Assembly (NCBI GenBank): GCA_049840815.1
Contig: JASGJI010000017.1
Location: forward strand, 1 to 64,000
Length of the DNA stretch: 64,000 nucleotides
Direction: 5' to 3'
Origin: JASGDN01 sp049840815
GTDB taxonomy: Bacteria; Chloroflexota; Chloroflexia; Thermomicrobiales; UBA6265
The translations under genes were made by a program, and so were the position numbers. The notes below the pieces were generated by a model, which saw only the letters and a program-made list of their open reading frames with translations, made no database searches and was not told the DNA's origin. Shown piece after piece: positions 25,647-34,729 of this stretch; the stretch's first letter is position 1; each line of letters opens with the position of its first letter.

Positions 25647-26576
25647 TCAGGAGACCTTCGTAAGCCGGGAGAGGATGCGCTTCGGAACCTTGCAGATCAT
25701 GGTGTAGGCCGGATCGTAGACGTTCCCGATGTCGTATTCCACGCACTGGCCGAGCAAGGTGCTCGCTGCAACGGCGTCCAGCCCGTAATCCGTGGCGAGC
25801 CAGCGGACCATCTCCGTCGTCGCGTGCTGGAGTGCCTGGTCGAGCGGACGGGCGTTCCCCGCCGTGAAGATGTCGCCCTCACGCTCGCCACGCGGCCAGA
25901 AGATCGTTTCGCCCTTCCGCAACTCCACTGTGAACTGCACGTCCATCGAGATCTCGACGCCCGTCCCGGCGATCTCGCCGTCACCCTGCGTCGCGTGGCC
26001 GTCGCCAAGATGGAAGAGCGCGCCCGGCTCGAAGACGGGGAAATAGACGGTCGTACCCTGCGCGAAACCGCGATAGTCCATGTTGCCGCCATGCTCCGCC
26101 GAGGTCGCCGTGGAGATGAACTGCCCACCCCTCGCAGCCACGCCGAAGCAGCCGATCATCGGCTCCACCGGCAGCACGAGTCCTTCAAGGCCGGGGATCG
26201 GCTCGGCGGGTGAGGTAGTACCGGCCTCCAGATCGACGTTCCAGTCGATCACCGGCAGTACCGGAAGGTTACGCACGAAGTCGGGATCAACCACGTTCTC
26301 CGCGAGGACGCTGCTGCTCCAGCCAACCGGGCGGTTCGGCCAGAGCTTGTCGATATGAACGACCAGCGTATCGCCTGGCTCCGCACCTTCGATGAAGAAC
26401 GGTCCGGTCTGCGGATTCGGCCCGGTAACGGGGCGATTTCCGTCCTTGTCGTAGCCACGCGCGTCGACTGTGGTGGTGATGACGGTATCGCCGGATGCGA
26501 TGGTCAGCACCGGAGGATGGGCGCCCATCGTGTTGCGATAGTGGTCGGGATCGGGCGTGAAGTGGTGGATCGCCAT
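25647..26576 (-). CDS. acetamidase/formamidase family amidohydrolase
   Basis: A 309-residue protein starting MAIHHFTPDPDHYRNTMGAH after AGGAG. Family features include DGNRPVTGPNPQTGPFFIEGAEPGDTL near the N-terminus and MIGCFGVAARGGQFISTATSAEHGGNMDYR, with the HGGNMD motif, in the centre. FHLGDGHATQGDGEIAGTGVE further on contains a conserved His/Asp pair. It hydrolyses formamide, acetamide or a related amide to ammonia and acid in the cytoplasm. It stands alone with no amide-transport genes nearby. A long upstream open frame is Arg/Pro-rich and not credible. Confidence 0.92.
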   Translation of the reverse strand: MAIHHFTPDPDHYRNTMGAHPPVLTIASGDTVITTTVDARGYDKDGNRPVTGPNPQTGPFFIEGAEPGDTLVVHIDKLWPNRPVGWSSSVLAENVVDPDFVRNLPVLPVIDWNVDLEAGTTSPAEPIPGLEGLVLPVEPMIGCFGVAARGGQFISTATSAEHGGNMDYRGFAQGTTVYFPVFEPGALFHLGDGHATQGDGEIAGTGVEISMDVQFTVELRKGETIFWPRGEREGDIFTAGNARPLDQALQHATTEMVRWLATDYGLDAVAASTLLGQCVEYDIGNVYDPAYTMICKVPKRILSRLTKVS

Positions 26577-26935
26577 ACGGATCGGACTCCTGAGCGAGTT
26601 CGGGCGGAGGATGCGGCGGGGCAGCCCGGCTGGCGTGCGCCCCGATGTCGCGCATCGTACTCGCGAACGGCCCGCTCGCCCATCCCTGCGTGATGGCGGA
26701 CACGCCAAGGGGAGCCTCCGGCTGTGAACTGCTCCCCAGAAGTTGGATGGCGAAAGGTGCAGGCGCGGAACCGGGTCGAGGCAGCGCTGATCGCGCGGGA
26801 TCACGCCACAGGCCGTGCCTCTGGCGGATAGTCGCAACGCCATCGGCGAGAGCGATCCTCCGCACATCCGCATCCACTCATCAGAAGAATCCTCCCCGAT
26901 CGGCCTTCCAACTCCGGTGTCTGCTCGGGCGATGC

Positions 26936-27232
26936 CTATTCGCGATTCCGCGGTGGCACAATCACATCCGCCACCTGCACCACCGGCAACGCGTCGAGGG
27001 GAAACCAGAAGCGGGTCAATGGCATCTCCTGCATCTCCGGTCGTTGCAGCATCCAGCTAGCCAGCGGTGCCGGAATCGCCTCCAGGGGCTGTGTCGGACG
27101 ATCGCCGAACCAGAGCCACCAACCACCATCCCGATCACGAGCAATCATCCGCGTCACGTCCATGGCATGAACGGCAACCGGCTGCACATACGCCGGTTCG
27201 CTCATCGTTCCATTGTCTTCCCGATAGACCAT
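26936..27232 (-). CDS. hypothetical protein, 98 aa
   Basis: A small acidic protein beginning MVYREDNGTMSEPAYVQP, with GAGGAGG seven bases before its ATG. It is rich in Trp and Pro (DGGWWLWFGDRP, LTRFWFPLDALP). No domain was recognised and there is no signal or membrane segment. It is monocistronic between the formamidase and the MauE-thioredoxin genes. Confidence 0.6.
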   Translation of the reverse strand: MVYREDNGTMSEPAYVQPVAVHAMDVTRMIARDRDGGWWLWFGDRPTQPLEAIPAPLASWMLQRPEMQEMPLTRFWFPLDALPVVQVADVIVPPRNRE

Positions 27233-27515
27233 GAATGGCCTCCTCACACCGAACTCCACACGGACGTACAGAAACCCGGAGGAATGGAACCGCCCTCGAC
27301 CCCACGAGACATGACGTCGATCTGCGAGTCCACGACCTGTTTGCCCGAGACATACGCAATCACAGTGCCACGCCATCCGTAACCTTACTGGTCGTCAGGC
27401 CCATCACGAACCTTCATAATGAGGCAACCTGCCACGACGCAGGTGCGAACCGGACCGAACCTCCACACTCCGGCTACGCTCATCCAGGGTCCCGTACTGT
27501 CAAGGAACGCTCCGC

Positions 27516-29516
27516 ATGGATCTCCTGCTGCTCGCAATCCGCATCGGACTGGCCGGCGTCCTGCTCACCGCCAGCTTCGGCAAGCTCATCGACATCAAGA
27601 ACCCGGCTGGCCGCGAGGCCATGGAGGCGTTCGGCGTTCCGGCACATCTCGCCCCGGCTGCCGCCATCGTCCTCCCCGTTGTCGAGCTGCTCCTGGGTAT
27701 TCTCCTCCTGCCCATCGCCACCGCCTGGTGGGCCGGGCTCGGCACCTTCCTGCTCATGCTCGTCTTTATCGCCGGAATCGCCCGTCAGATCGCACAGGGC
27801 AATTCGCCGGATTGCCACTGCTTCGGCCAGTTGCATTCCGCCCCGGCCGGACCGCGCACCCTCATCCGCAACGGCATCTTCGCCGCCGCCGCCGCCATCC
27901 TGGTCCTCTTCGGCTGGAACGACCCGGGGACCAGCATCGGCGGGTGGTTCAGCGACCGCACGGGGATCGAACTCACGCTCCTGATCGTCAGCGTCGCCGC
28001 GCTCGGTGGGGTCGCCGCCCTCGCCTGGATCATCCTTCAGCTGATGAGTCAGGCCGGTCGCATGCTCAATCGCATCGAAGCGCTGGAGGGCGCCCTGGGT
28101 ATCGACCCGGATGCCTCCGAAGCTCCTGCCACCAGCACGAAGACCGCGACCACCGAACCGGTTGTCCCCACCGTCGGCAGCATTGCGCCAGACTTCACCC
28201 TCCCCGACCTCGCCGGCCAACCGGTCAGCCTCGCCTCCCTGTGCCAGGATGGACTCCCGGTGATGCTCGTCTTCACGTCGCCGTCCTGCACCCCCTGCAC
28301 GAAGTTGATGCCCGACATCGCCAAGTGGCAGCGCGACGGAAACCAGCGCCTCCGTACCGTCGTCGTGTCTCGTGGCGATCGTGACGTGAATATCGTAAAG
28401 ACCAATGATGCAGGCGTTACCGGCGTGCTGCTGCAACCGGAACGTGAAATCTCCACCATGTATGGGGCGAACAGCACGCCATCTGCCGTCGTGGTGATGT
28501 CGGATGGACGCATCGGTTCCGCGCTCGCGCGAGGGGCCACCGCCGTCCGTGCGCTCGCCGATGCCCAGCTCTCCGCTCCTGCCGTAGCCGCACCCGCGCC
28601 GACGCCGGAGCCATCCCCGGCCCGCGCCCTCGCTCCGGCGATTGCCTTGCCGACGCTGGATACCCCCGACGTTCCGTCGACGCTCGCCACACTGGGAGTC
28701 GGGAAGCAGCCGATCGTTCTCTTCTTCACCGATCCCCGTTGCGATCCCTGCGACGAGCTGTTGCCCGAACTGCTCGCGTGGCAGCGTGAGGTCGGCGACC
28801 GCGCCCGCATCGCCCTCGTCAGCCGGGGCGATGCGGACGATAACCGCAAGAAGGCTGTGGATTACGGCCTTACCGGTGTGATTCCCGTCCTTATGCAGCA
28901 GGATATGGAGACCATTTCCGCCTACGGCGTACTCCAGGCTCCGGCGACGGTCCTGATCGGCCGCGATGGCAGTTGGGACGGCACCCCCGCCTATGGAGAC
29001 CTCGCGATCCGGACCTTGCTGAAGCGTGCGCTCTCGCCGGAATCGACCGTTCCTACCAACGGGAATGCCCCGGCACCCGTTCGACCGGAGATCGGTGAAG
29101 GCGATGCCGTCCCGGAGATTGCCCTCCCCGACCTCGCGGGGGAACCGACCCGCCTGATCGACCCCGAAACCTCGGGAACCGATCGCGTCCTCCTCTTCTG
29201 GCGCGCGAACTGCGGCTACTGCCAGCGTATGCTGCCCCAGTTGAAGGAATGGGAGGCAACCCGCGCCGCTGACAGCCCGGAACTCGTCGTCATTTCCACC
29301 AGCCAGGTTCCGGAGATGGTCGCCCAGGGCTTCGAATCCCGCGTCGTGCTGGATCACGGGGTAAACGTCGGTCGCCGCTTCGGCTCGCGAGGAACCCCTT
29401 CCGCCGTCCGCGTGGGGGCCGATGGGACGGTGATCGCACCGATCGCGAGTGGGGCGCAGGCCGTGCTCCAGCTCATCGAGCAAACCACCGCGACAACCTC
29501 GACAACGCGAGGATAG
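27516..29516 (+). CDS. MauE/DoxX-like membrane protein fused to three thioredoxin (TlpA-like) domains
   Basis: A 666-residue protein. Residues 1-175 are a MauE-type domain with about five spans (IRIGLAGVLLTASFGKLIDI at the start) and the family's Cys pair CHCFG at 100-104. Residues 220-350 form a first thioredoxin/TlpA domain with CTPC at 258-261 and TPSAV carrying the cis-proline. Residues 375-505 form a second, with CDPC at 409-412 and cis-Pro in APATV. Residues 525-660 form a third, with CGYC at 566-569 and TPSAV. Pro/Ala/Thr linkers separate the domains. MauE/DsbD-like domains carry reducing or oxidising equivalents across the membrane; the three thioredoxins would sit outside. A terminator follows the gene. 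Confidence 0.88.
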   Translation: MDLLLLAIRIGLAGVLLTASFGKLIDIKNPAGREAMEAFGVPAHLAPAAAIVLPVVELLLGILLLPIATAWWAGLGTFLLMLVFIAGIARQIAQGNSPDCHCFGQLHSAPAGPRTLIRNGIFAAAAAILVLFGWNDPGTSIGGWFSDRTGIELTLLIVSVAALGGVAALAWIILQLMSQAGRMLNRIEALEGALGIDPDASEAPATSTKTATTEPVVPTVGSIAPDFTLPDLAGQPVSLASLCQDGLPVMLVFTSPSCTPCTKLMPDIAKWQRDGNQRLRTVVVSRGDRDVNIVKTNDAGVTGVLLQPEREISTMYGANSTPSAVVVMSDGRIGSALARGATAVRALADAQLSAPAVAAPAPTPEPSPARALAPAIALPTLDTPDVPSTLATLGVGKQPIVLFFTDPRCDPCDELLPELLAWQREVGDRARIALVSRGDADDNRKKAVDYGLTGVIPVLMQQDMETISAYGVLQAPATVLIGRDGSWDGTPAYGDLAIRTLLKRALSPESTVPTNGNAPAPVRPEIGEGDAVPEIALPDLAGEPTRLIDPETSGTDRVLLFWRANCGYCQRMLPQLKEWEATRAADSPELVVISTSQVPEMVAQGFESRVVLDHGVNVGRRFGSRGTPSAVRVGADGTVIAPIASGAQAVLQLIEQTTATTSTTRG

Positions 29517-29532
29517 GCATTCTAGAAACCAG

Positions 29533-29574
29533 ACGAGGGGCGGTGAGCAGGCTGAACTGCTCACCGCCCCTCGT
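29533..29574. terminator. strong hairpin terminator between convergent genes
   Basis: Perfect 18-bp arms (29533-29550 and 29557-29574) around the loop GCTGAA, followed by TCGTCGTC on the plus strand. It separates the thioredoxin-fusion gene from the convergent csoR-like gene and can serve both. Confidence 0.85.
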
Positions 29575-29596
29575 TCGTCGTCAATGTCGATGATGC

Positions 29597-29992
29597 TTAC
29601 CCGGCGCTCTTCGTGAAGCGCTCGATCGCGAGGTTCAGCTCATCGAGCCGCGCCTCTCGTTCATCCTCCGGGCTGTCGATCACACAGCCCCGGATGTGAT
29701 CCTGCAGGACCAGCAATCCTACCGACCGCAACGACGCCGTGATCGCCGAAATCTGCGTCAGCACATCGATGCAGTATTGGTCATCCTCGATCATGCGGGC
29801 AACGCCGCGCACCTGCCCCTCCGTGCGACGGAGACGGGCCAGCAGCTTCGCCTTATCGGCGGAGTAGGAGTCCGACGTGCGTTCGTCGGTCTTGCAGGCG
29901 CAGGGAGCGGGATCGGAAGCATTCTGGCCGTCAGCAACGAGGGTGAGCCGGGAGGCGACATCCTGCATCTGGTCGGGGGTACGCGTGCTCAT
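29597..29992 (-). CDS. csoR: CsoR/RcnR-family metal-sensing repressor
   Basis: A 131-residue helical protein of the DUF156 family. After a 45-residue N-terminal extension with CACK it has KAKLLARLRRTEGQVRGVARMIEDDQYC and LQDHIRGCV. The Cys of QYC and the His and Cys of DHIRGC form the C-H-C set that binds Cu(I) in CsoR, which suggests a copper sensor. It represses until metal binds. No copper pump lies beside it; the convergent gene encodes a thioredoxin protein. The start at 29992 has AAGGA eight bases upstream. CCCACGTGGG at 30117-30126 is a palindrome upstream but does not clearly match a CsoR operator. Confidence 0.85.
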   Translation of the reverse strand: MSTRTPDQMQDVASRLTLVADGQNASDPAPCACKTDERTSDSYSADKAKLLARLRRTEGQVRGVARMIEDDQYCIDVLTQISAITASLRSVGLLVLQDHIRGCVIDSPEDEREARLDELNLAIERFTKSAG

Positions 29993-30230
29993 GAAGAGGT
30001 CCTTCGTGGGAAGATGACGTTGACGTGGAAGGAGCTGCGCGACCGTAACCCGGATTCGGCACATCGCGCATGCGTGCTGGAATCCAGTATGCCACGCGCC
30101 CTCCACCATCCAGTTCCCCACGTGGGCGGGTGGAGGCCGCACCGGGCCGGCCCCCGGCGGGTCGCCTATCCCCACACAATCCCCATGTCCCAATCCGACC
30201 GTTCCCCGCACCCGATCGGAGTCATGTCCC

Positions 30231-31007
30231 ATGCCCGTCAGCCCGCTGACCCCGGCCATCGAGTCCGTCATCCGGCGCTCGCTCGACCGCATCCATGCGG
30301 TTTATCCCGATACCCGCGCCATCCTGCTCAAGGGCAGTCTCGTCCGCGGCGACGCCGGCCCCTACAGCGACATCGATCTGGATGTTCTGGTCGATGCGCT
30401 CGACGAGGCGGCCTACCTCGCCTGGTTCGAGGAAGAAGCAGGCCGCCTTCACCATGTTTCGATTGCCGTCCACACCTGGGAGACCTGGTGGGAGGACGCT
30501 GCGGAGCCAGCGGCATGGGCGATGGGACTTGCCGCGCAGGACGTCTTCCTGCCGCTCTGGACACGTACTTGGAGACCTGTTCTCCGACCTCGGCAAGGTC
30601 GCAACGCCCTTCTGCGCGGCGATGCGCTGGGCATCCGGCTGGCCGCGCAAGGCGTGGGGCGGCTCTGCCCGACCGTACTCGCGGTCGTCAACCCCGGCTA
30701 CCCAAGCGAACCGGTGACGAGTCCCCGCGCAGCGCTCGACGCCATCCTGGCGTTCCCGGTTGCGCCAGATGGCTATCTGGCGGATCTCCTCTGCTGTCTT
30801 GGCCTCACCGACGGTGCCACGAGCATAAGCGAGGTCGCGGCGGCGGCGGAACGTCTTGTCTCTGGCGTCATCGCGTTGCTGGAAGACCACGCGGCGTGGT
30901 CGAACAACGCGGATGATCCACACTACGAAGTCGGCCTGGATACGGCGCTGGCGAACCGGACGTTACGAGCGTACGTACACCAAATCCACCTATCCACAGG
31001 GGAATGA
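30231..31007 (+). CDS. nucleotidyltransferase-domain protein
   Basis: A 258-residue protein with an N-terminal pol-beta-type nucleotidyltransferase motif, KGSLVRGDAGPYSDIDLDVLVD: the GS dyad and the two Asp of DIDLD that bind metal. The rest is helical (YLADLLCCLGLTDGATSISEVAAAAERLVSG). Such proteins may modify small molecules or act as minimal transferases. Residues of about 108-122 (WTRTWRPVLRPRQGR) have poor third-base GC, whereas the neighbouring frame reads GDLFSDLGKV there. A pair of compensating frameshifts is therefore possible. The stop lies just inside the DnaA-box region. Confidence 0.7.
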   Translation: MPVSPLTPAIESVIRRSLDRIHAVYPDTRAILLKGSLVRGDAGPYSDIDLDVLVDALDEAAYLAWFEEEAGRLHHVSIAVHTWETWWEDAAEPAAWAMGLAAQDVFLPLWTRTWRPVLRPRQGRNALLRGDALGIRLAAQGVGRLCPTVLAVVNPGYPSEPVTSPRAALDAILAFPVAPDGYLADLLCCLGLTDGATSISEVAAAAERLVSGVIALLEDHAAWSNNADDPHYEVGLDTALANRTLRAYVHQIHLSTGE

Positions 31008-31430
31008 CAGTGACTGTCGTTAGTGTCCGTACACGGATTTCTTCCCGGATTCGATGCAGGATTCGACACTCCAGCCAACGACAGTAGAGGTGTACGTACA
31101 GTGCCAAGCTGTCAATGATCTGGTACAGGATGGGGATAACTCGAATCGGGGTGTGGACAACGTCCGTTGGCTGTGGATAAGTCGGGGATATCCGTGGGGA
31201 AGGCCGTGGATAGCGCGTGGATGAGTCTGGGGACGGCTGCGGAGGCAACGGGGATTGTCACACGTGGCACCACGCGGTCGATGCGGATATCCCCGGAGGT
31301 GTGGATAACCTGTTCCCCGGTTGTCCGGGAGCCAATCCCGCATGGCTGTAGGGAATGCACCGGTTATCCACACTATCCCCAACGACTACTTTTATCGGCT
31401 ATTTCCTCATACTTAAATTACTGAAAGGGA
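30982..31430. other. candidate chromosomal replication origin (oriC) with DnaA boxes
   Basis: The gap of 494 bases after 31007 has no gene. Perfect 9-mer DnaA boxes are TGTGGATAA at 31172-31180 and 31300-31308, and TTATCCACA at 31364-31372. One-mismatch boxes are CTATCCACA (30990-30998), TGGGGATAA (31131-31139) and TGTGGACAA (31152-31160). An AT-rich stretch follows at 31389-31426 (CTTTTATCGG... to ...AAATTACTGAAA) and could be the unwinding element. GTACGTACAC (30972-30981) and GTGTACGTAC (31090-31099) form an inverted repeat. dnaA and dnaN are not adjacent. A DnaA-titration site is the alternative. Confidence 0.65.
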
Positions 31431-31501
31431 CGGGAACGAACCCGACACCGTCACACCTGTGCCAAGGCACCGCCCGACACAGATCGGCCATCACCGCATG
31501 T

Positions 31502-32575
31502 TCAGTAGAACACCGTCACGGTGCGGTGGTACGGCTCCGTGCCAGAGGGCAGCGATTGCCCGGCGTGCCACAACAGCCAGTCGATCTCGAAGGCGCTCAC
31601 GTCACGCCCTCGCCCATGCAATGCATGCCGGATGCGCTCGCACGCCTGGATCGTGGCGGCGCGGATCTCGATCTCCTCGGGACTGCCAGCAGCGATCAGG
31701 TCTCTCCGGTGAATACGTTCGGCGAGGGTGTCCGCGTAAGCGAGGATGCCGAGCCGTCGCAACACCTGCGGCACCTTGTAGTCTGCGAAGGCGGTCAGCG
31801 CATCGAGATCCCGGAAGGTGCCCAGTGGATGTCCCTCCAGCGAGCCTGCCAGGTCGGCGACGAGGATTTGCGCGCGCTTGAAGAAGGGGATGCGAAGCAC
31901 CTCGCCCGTCGCCGGATCATGCCAGATGGCGGTGTCGTCGAATGATGGCATCCGGGAGACAACCTCCTGCACCAGCGCGATCGCCGATCCGCTCGCCTTC
32001 GTCAGGAGCCGGACGACAGGCGGCGTGGCATCATCCCCCGGCACCGCGAGCAGCGCCGTGCCGAGTTCCCGCAGGTGGTGGAGGCGTGCCGGGAAGAGCG
32101 GGATCTCCGGAGTGCCCGGAATCGGACGCAGGATCGTGCGCAACGTTGGTTCATCGAGTGTCGCCAGCCAGGAGGCATCCCAGAGCGGATAGCCATCTTC
32201 CACGGCGCGGGAGAGGGCGGCGGCCAGCGCGTTGTAGCCGTCGTGAATCGTCCCCTGCCATTCCACCTTCCAGCGATGGTTCGGATCGTCCCCCTGTGAC
32301 CAGAAGCAGAAGTTGAGCGCATCGAGCGCGAAGACCCAGCCTGCGGTGCGGGCCGAGCCCTCGGCGTCACGGGAATCCCTGTGCCCGCGATAGTGAAGCG
32401 AGGCGTCCCACGGCGGGATGGTGACCTCCTGCGTCACGAAGCCATCGGCCATCCTGGCGATGGCGGCCTCGTCGATGCGGACGGCGCGCGCGCCCTGCAT
32501 CACACGGGCGGTGGCGGCGAGGATGCCGAGCGGATCGTGCTGGGTCGTGTGCGGGGCGGGGGAGGCGTCAGGCAT
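31502..32575 (-). CDS. queuosine 5'-phosphate N-glycosylase/hydrolase (Qng1, DUF2419)
   Basis: A 357-residue protein of the queuosine-salvage family. Conserved segments are WVFALDALNFCFWSQGDDPNHR and KVEWQGTIHDGYNALAAAL, the C-terminal FADYKVPQVLRRLGIL and the closing WLLWHAGQ. The family releases queuine base from queuosine 5'-monophosphate for reuse in tRNA modification. To my knowledge a structure of a bacterial member from Sphaerobacter (Thermomicrobia) is known, consistent with the suggested lineage. The ATG at 32575 has AAGGA eight bases upstream; the upstream open frame is not credible. No queuine transporter is seen nearby. Confidence 0.88.
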   Translation of the reverse strand: MPDASPAPHTTQHDPLGILAATARVMQGARAVRIDEAAIARMADGFVTQEVTIPPWDASLHYRGHRDSRDAEGSARTAGWVFALDALNFCFWSQGDDPNHRWKVEWQGTIHDGYNALAAALSRAVEDGYPLWDASWLATLDEPTLRTILRPIPGTPEIPLFPARLHHLRELGTALLAVPGDDATPPVVRLLTKASGSAIALVQEVVSRMPSFDDTAIWHDPATGEVLRIPFFKRAQILVADLAGSLEGHPLGTFRDLDALTAFADYKVPQVLRRLGILAYADTLAERIHRRDLIAAGSPEEIEIRAATIQACERIRHALHGRGRDVSAFEIDWLLWHAGQSLPSGTEPYHRTVTVFY

Positions 32576-32729
32576 CGGGGCGTTCCTTGCGCGTGGCATG
32601 AGGAAGGCGGGTGGGCCGGGACAAGGGATGTGTGGAAGTGGAACAGGTGATGGAAAGGACGCCGGAGATCGGATGATCCACGATGCGAGGGCTCGCGTAT
32701 CGTTCCCTCCTTTCCGGTGCCGGGATTCC

Positions 32730-32758
32730 TTGACAATGGGTCTCATGGGCGGTACGCT
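32730..32758 (+). promoter_or_regulatory. sigma-70-type promoter upstream of the orphan SBP
   Basis: TTGACA (32730-32735), a 17-base spacer and TACGCT (32753-32758). The start codon of the SBP is about 200 bases further on, so the transcript would have a long leader. This promoter lies in the 385-base divergent gap between the Qng1 gene and the SBP gene. No known riboswitch was recognised in the leader. Confidence 0.5.
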
Positions 32759-32960
32759 CCCCACCAGTCAGCCATCTGTATACAGTATCCCATCGTCCGG
32801 GCTACCCTCGGCGACTGGATACATGGTGACGTTGTCCGGTTCGGGTCTTTGGGTCCGCGCTCCCAGCGGTGGGGGTGCGTCTCCATGTGCCACGTCACGA
32901 ACCTTCCCCCGCATCGGGGAGCCGTGGCGAGCGCGCTGGTCGTGATAGAGGAGAACGCCT

Positions 32961-34715
32961 GTGTCCTGGAAACCATCCCTTTCCCCGTCGATCGACCGCC
33001 GCACGGTGCTGAAGGGCGCTGCTGCCGCAGGTGCCGGTGTTGCCGCCGCGTCGGCGCTTGGTGTCTCCGCCCTCGCCCAGGACGCCACTCCGGATGCGTC
33101 CGCCGCCGCTTCGCCGGCCTCCGGTGAGGTTTTCGACTCCTGGTCGAGTGAACCGCAGCAGGAGTATCCCCTCGTTGCCGACAAGCCGACCCTGAAGGTC
33201 ACGGTTGCGTCGTCCTCCACCGTCGAGGATTTCAACACCAACGAGTTCACGGCCTGGTACGAGGAGCGCACCGGCGTTCACGTCGAATTCGAAGTGGTCC
33301 CCGCTGCCGACGATGCCGAGCGCAACACCGCGCTGAACGTCCGCATGGCCGGTGGTGATTACGGCGACGTGATCATGAACTTCGGCCCGCAACCGACGGT
33401 TGTGCAGCTCTATGGGCAGCAGGGCGCGTTCCAGCCGCTGAACGATCTCATCGACCAGCACGGTATCTTCACCAAGCGGGCGTGGGAGCTCTACCCGCTG
33501 GCGAAGACGGCGGCCACCGCGAGCGATGGCAATATCTACGGCCTCATTCAGGTCAATGACTGCTACCACTGCTCCATGTCCCAGAAGCTCTGGATCAACA
33601 AGGCCTGGCTCGACAAGCTCGGACTCGGCATCCCGCAGACGCTCGATGAGTATGCCGATGCCCTCCGCGCCTTCAAGACGGGCGATCCGAACGGCAACGG
33701 TACCCAGGGCATCGTGCCGCTTTCCGGTTCCCCGAACGGCTGGCACAGCAACCTCGACGAGTTCTTCATGGGCTCATGGATTCCTCACCCGGGCAACAAG
33801 CTCCGCCTGATCGTGATGGATGGCAAGGTGACGCCGATCTACACCCAGGACGGGTGGAAGGAAGGCACCAAGTACCTCGCTGGCCTCTTCAAGGAGGGGC
33901 TGATCGATCCGGAAGCCTTCACCCGCGATGGCGACCAGATTCGCCAGCTCGGCGATGGGAACGGTGGCCCGGATGCCCTGCTCGGCTCCGTTCCGGCTGG
34001 CTGGTGGGGCGTCTTCACCACCTACAACCCGACCGAGAAGAACGCGAAGTGGCAGCAGTACACCACCATGCCGCCCTTGAAGGGTCCGGAGAACCGCTAC
34101 GCCGGCTTCAACCCGTACTCTGCTTTCGGCAACCCGTCGTTCATGATCACCGACAAGTGCTCGAATCCGGAGCTCGCCTTCCGCTGGGCTGATGCGCTTG
34201 GCCACATCGAGGCCACGCAGCGCTCCATCTTCGGTGTGCTCGACCGTGACTGGGCGTGGTCGATGGTGGGGGAGAAGGGCATCGACGGCGAGCAGGCGTG
34301 GTGGCGTTCCATCACCGACATCGCCAACATCCCCTCCCAGAATGCGCACTGGTCGCAGATGGGTCCGTCGTTCCGCTCGGCCGACACCCGCCTCCGCCAG
34401 TACGTGGCGCCGGAAGCGGCCCCGACCGATGTCGAGGTCATCCTCTACAACCGCACCAAGGATGATTACGCGCCGTATGCCGCGCCGTCTGACTTCGCCC
34501 TGCCGCCGCTCTACTTCGATGCCGCCGCCGCGCAGACGGTTGCCGAGTTGACCCCGACCATTCAGGCCTACGTCGACCAGACGTTCGCTCAGGCGGTGAC
34601 GGGCCAGATCGACATCGAGCAGGTGTGGAGCGACTACACGTCCACCCTGAGTGGCATGGGCCTCGATAACTTCATCGCCCTCCACCAGGACGCCTTCGAC
34701 AAGGCAAAGGGCTAA
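32961..34715 (+). CDS. extracellular solute-binding protein, Tat-exported, orphan
   Basis: A 584-residue protein starting at a GTG with GAGGAG seven bases upstream. The signal SIDRRTVLKGAAAAGAGVAAASALG is of Tat type, followed by an Asp/Ala/Ser-rich linker. The mature part resembles the large SBPs that work with LplB/YtcP-type permeases: FTAWYEERTGVHVEFEVVP, GGDYGDVIMNF and DEYADALRAFKTGDPNGNGTQGIVPL. No permease or ATPase gene adjoins it, and a terminator follows immediately. It must either pair with distant permeases or serve another role. The likely ligand is an oligosaccharide. Confidence 0.9.
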   Translation: MSWKPSLSPSIDRRTVLKGAAAAGAGVAAASALGVSALAQDATPDASAAASPASGEVFDSWSSEPQQEYPLVADKPTLKVTVASSSTVEDFNTNEFTAWYEERTGVHVEFEVVPAADDAERNTALNVRMAGGDYGDVIMNFGPQPTVVQLYGQQGAFQPLNDLIDQHGIFTKRAWELYPLAKTAATASDGNIYGLIQVNDCYHCSMSQKLWINKAWLDKLGLGIPQTLDEYADALRAFKTGDPNGNGTQGIVPLSGSPNGWHSNLDEFFMGSWIPHPGNKLRLIVMDGKVTPIYTQDGWKEGTKYLAGLFKEGLIDPEAFTRDGDQIRQLGDGNGGPDALLGSVPAGWWGVFTTYNPTEKNAKWQQYTTMPPLKGPENRYAGFNPYSAFGNPSFMITDKCSNPELAFRWADALGHIEATQRSIFGVLDRDWAWSMVGEKGIDGEQAWWRSITDIANIPSQNAHWSQMGPSFRSADTRLRQYVAPEAAPTDVEVILYNRTKDDYAPYAAPSDFALPPLYFDAAAAQTVAELTPTIQAYVDQTFAQAVTGQIDIEQVWSDYTSTLSGMGLDNFIALHQDAFDKAKG

Positions 34716-34729
34716 TCCCCTGCACGAAC

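Noticed and set aside
25647..26873. N-terminal extension of the formamidase up to 26873
   Set aside because: The extra 99 residues are Arg/Pro/Ser-rich without similarity. The ATG at 26576 has a ribosome binding site and begins the family's conserved N-terminus.
29320..29350. tRNA T-loop-like TTCGAATCC
   Set aside because: It is inside a thioredoxin domain and no acceptor or anticodon stem can be formed around it. No tRNA was found elsewhere by eye.
27480..29564. 694-codon minus-strand frame
   Set aside because: Antisense to the MauE-thioredoxin gene, whose CxxC domains are real. No domain in the reverse reading.
30117..30126. CCCACGTGGG palindrome as a CsoR operator
   Set aside because: It lacks the GC-rich central pattern expected of CsoR sites and lies about 125 bases upstream of the gene, so the evidence is too thin to annotate.
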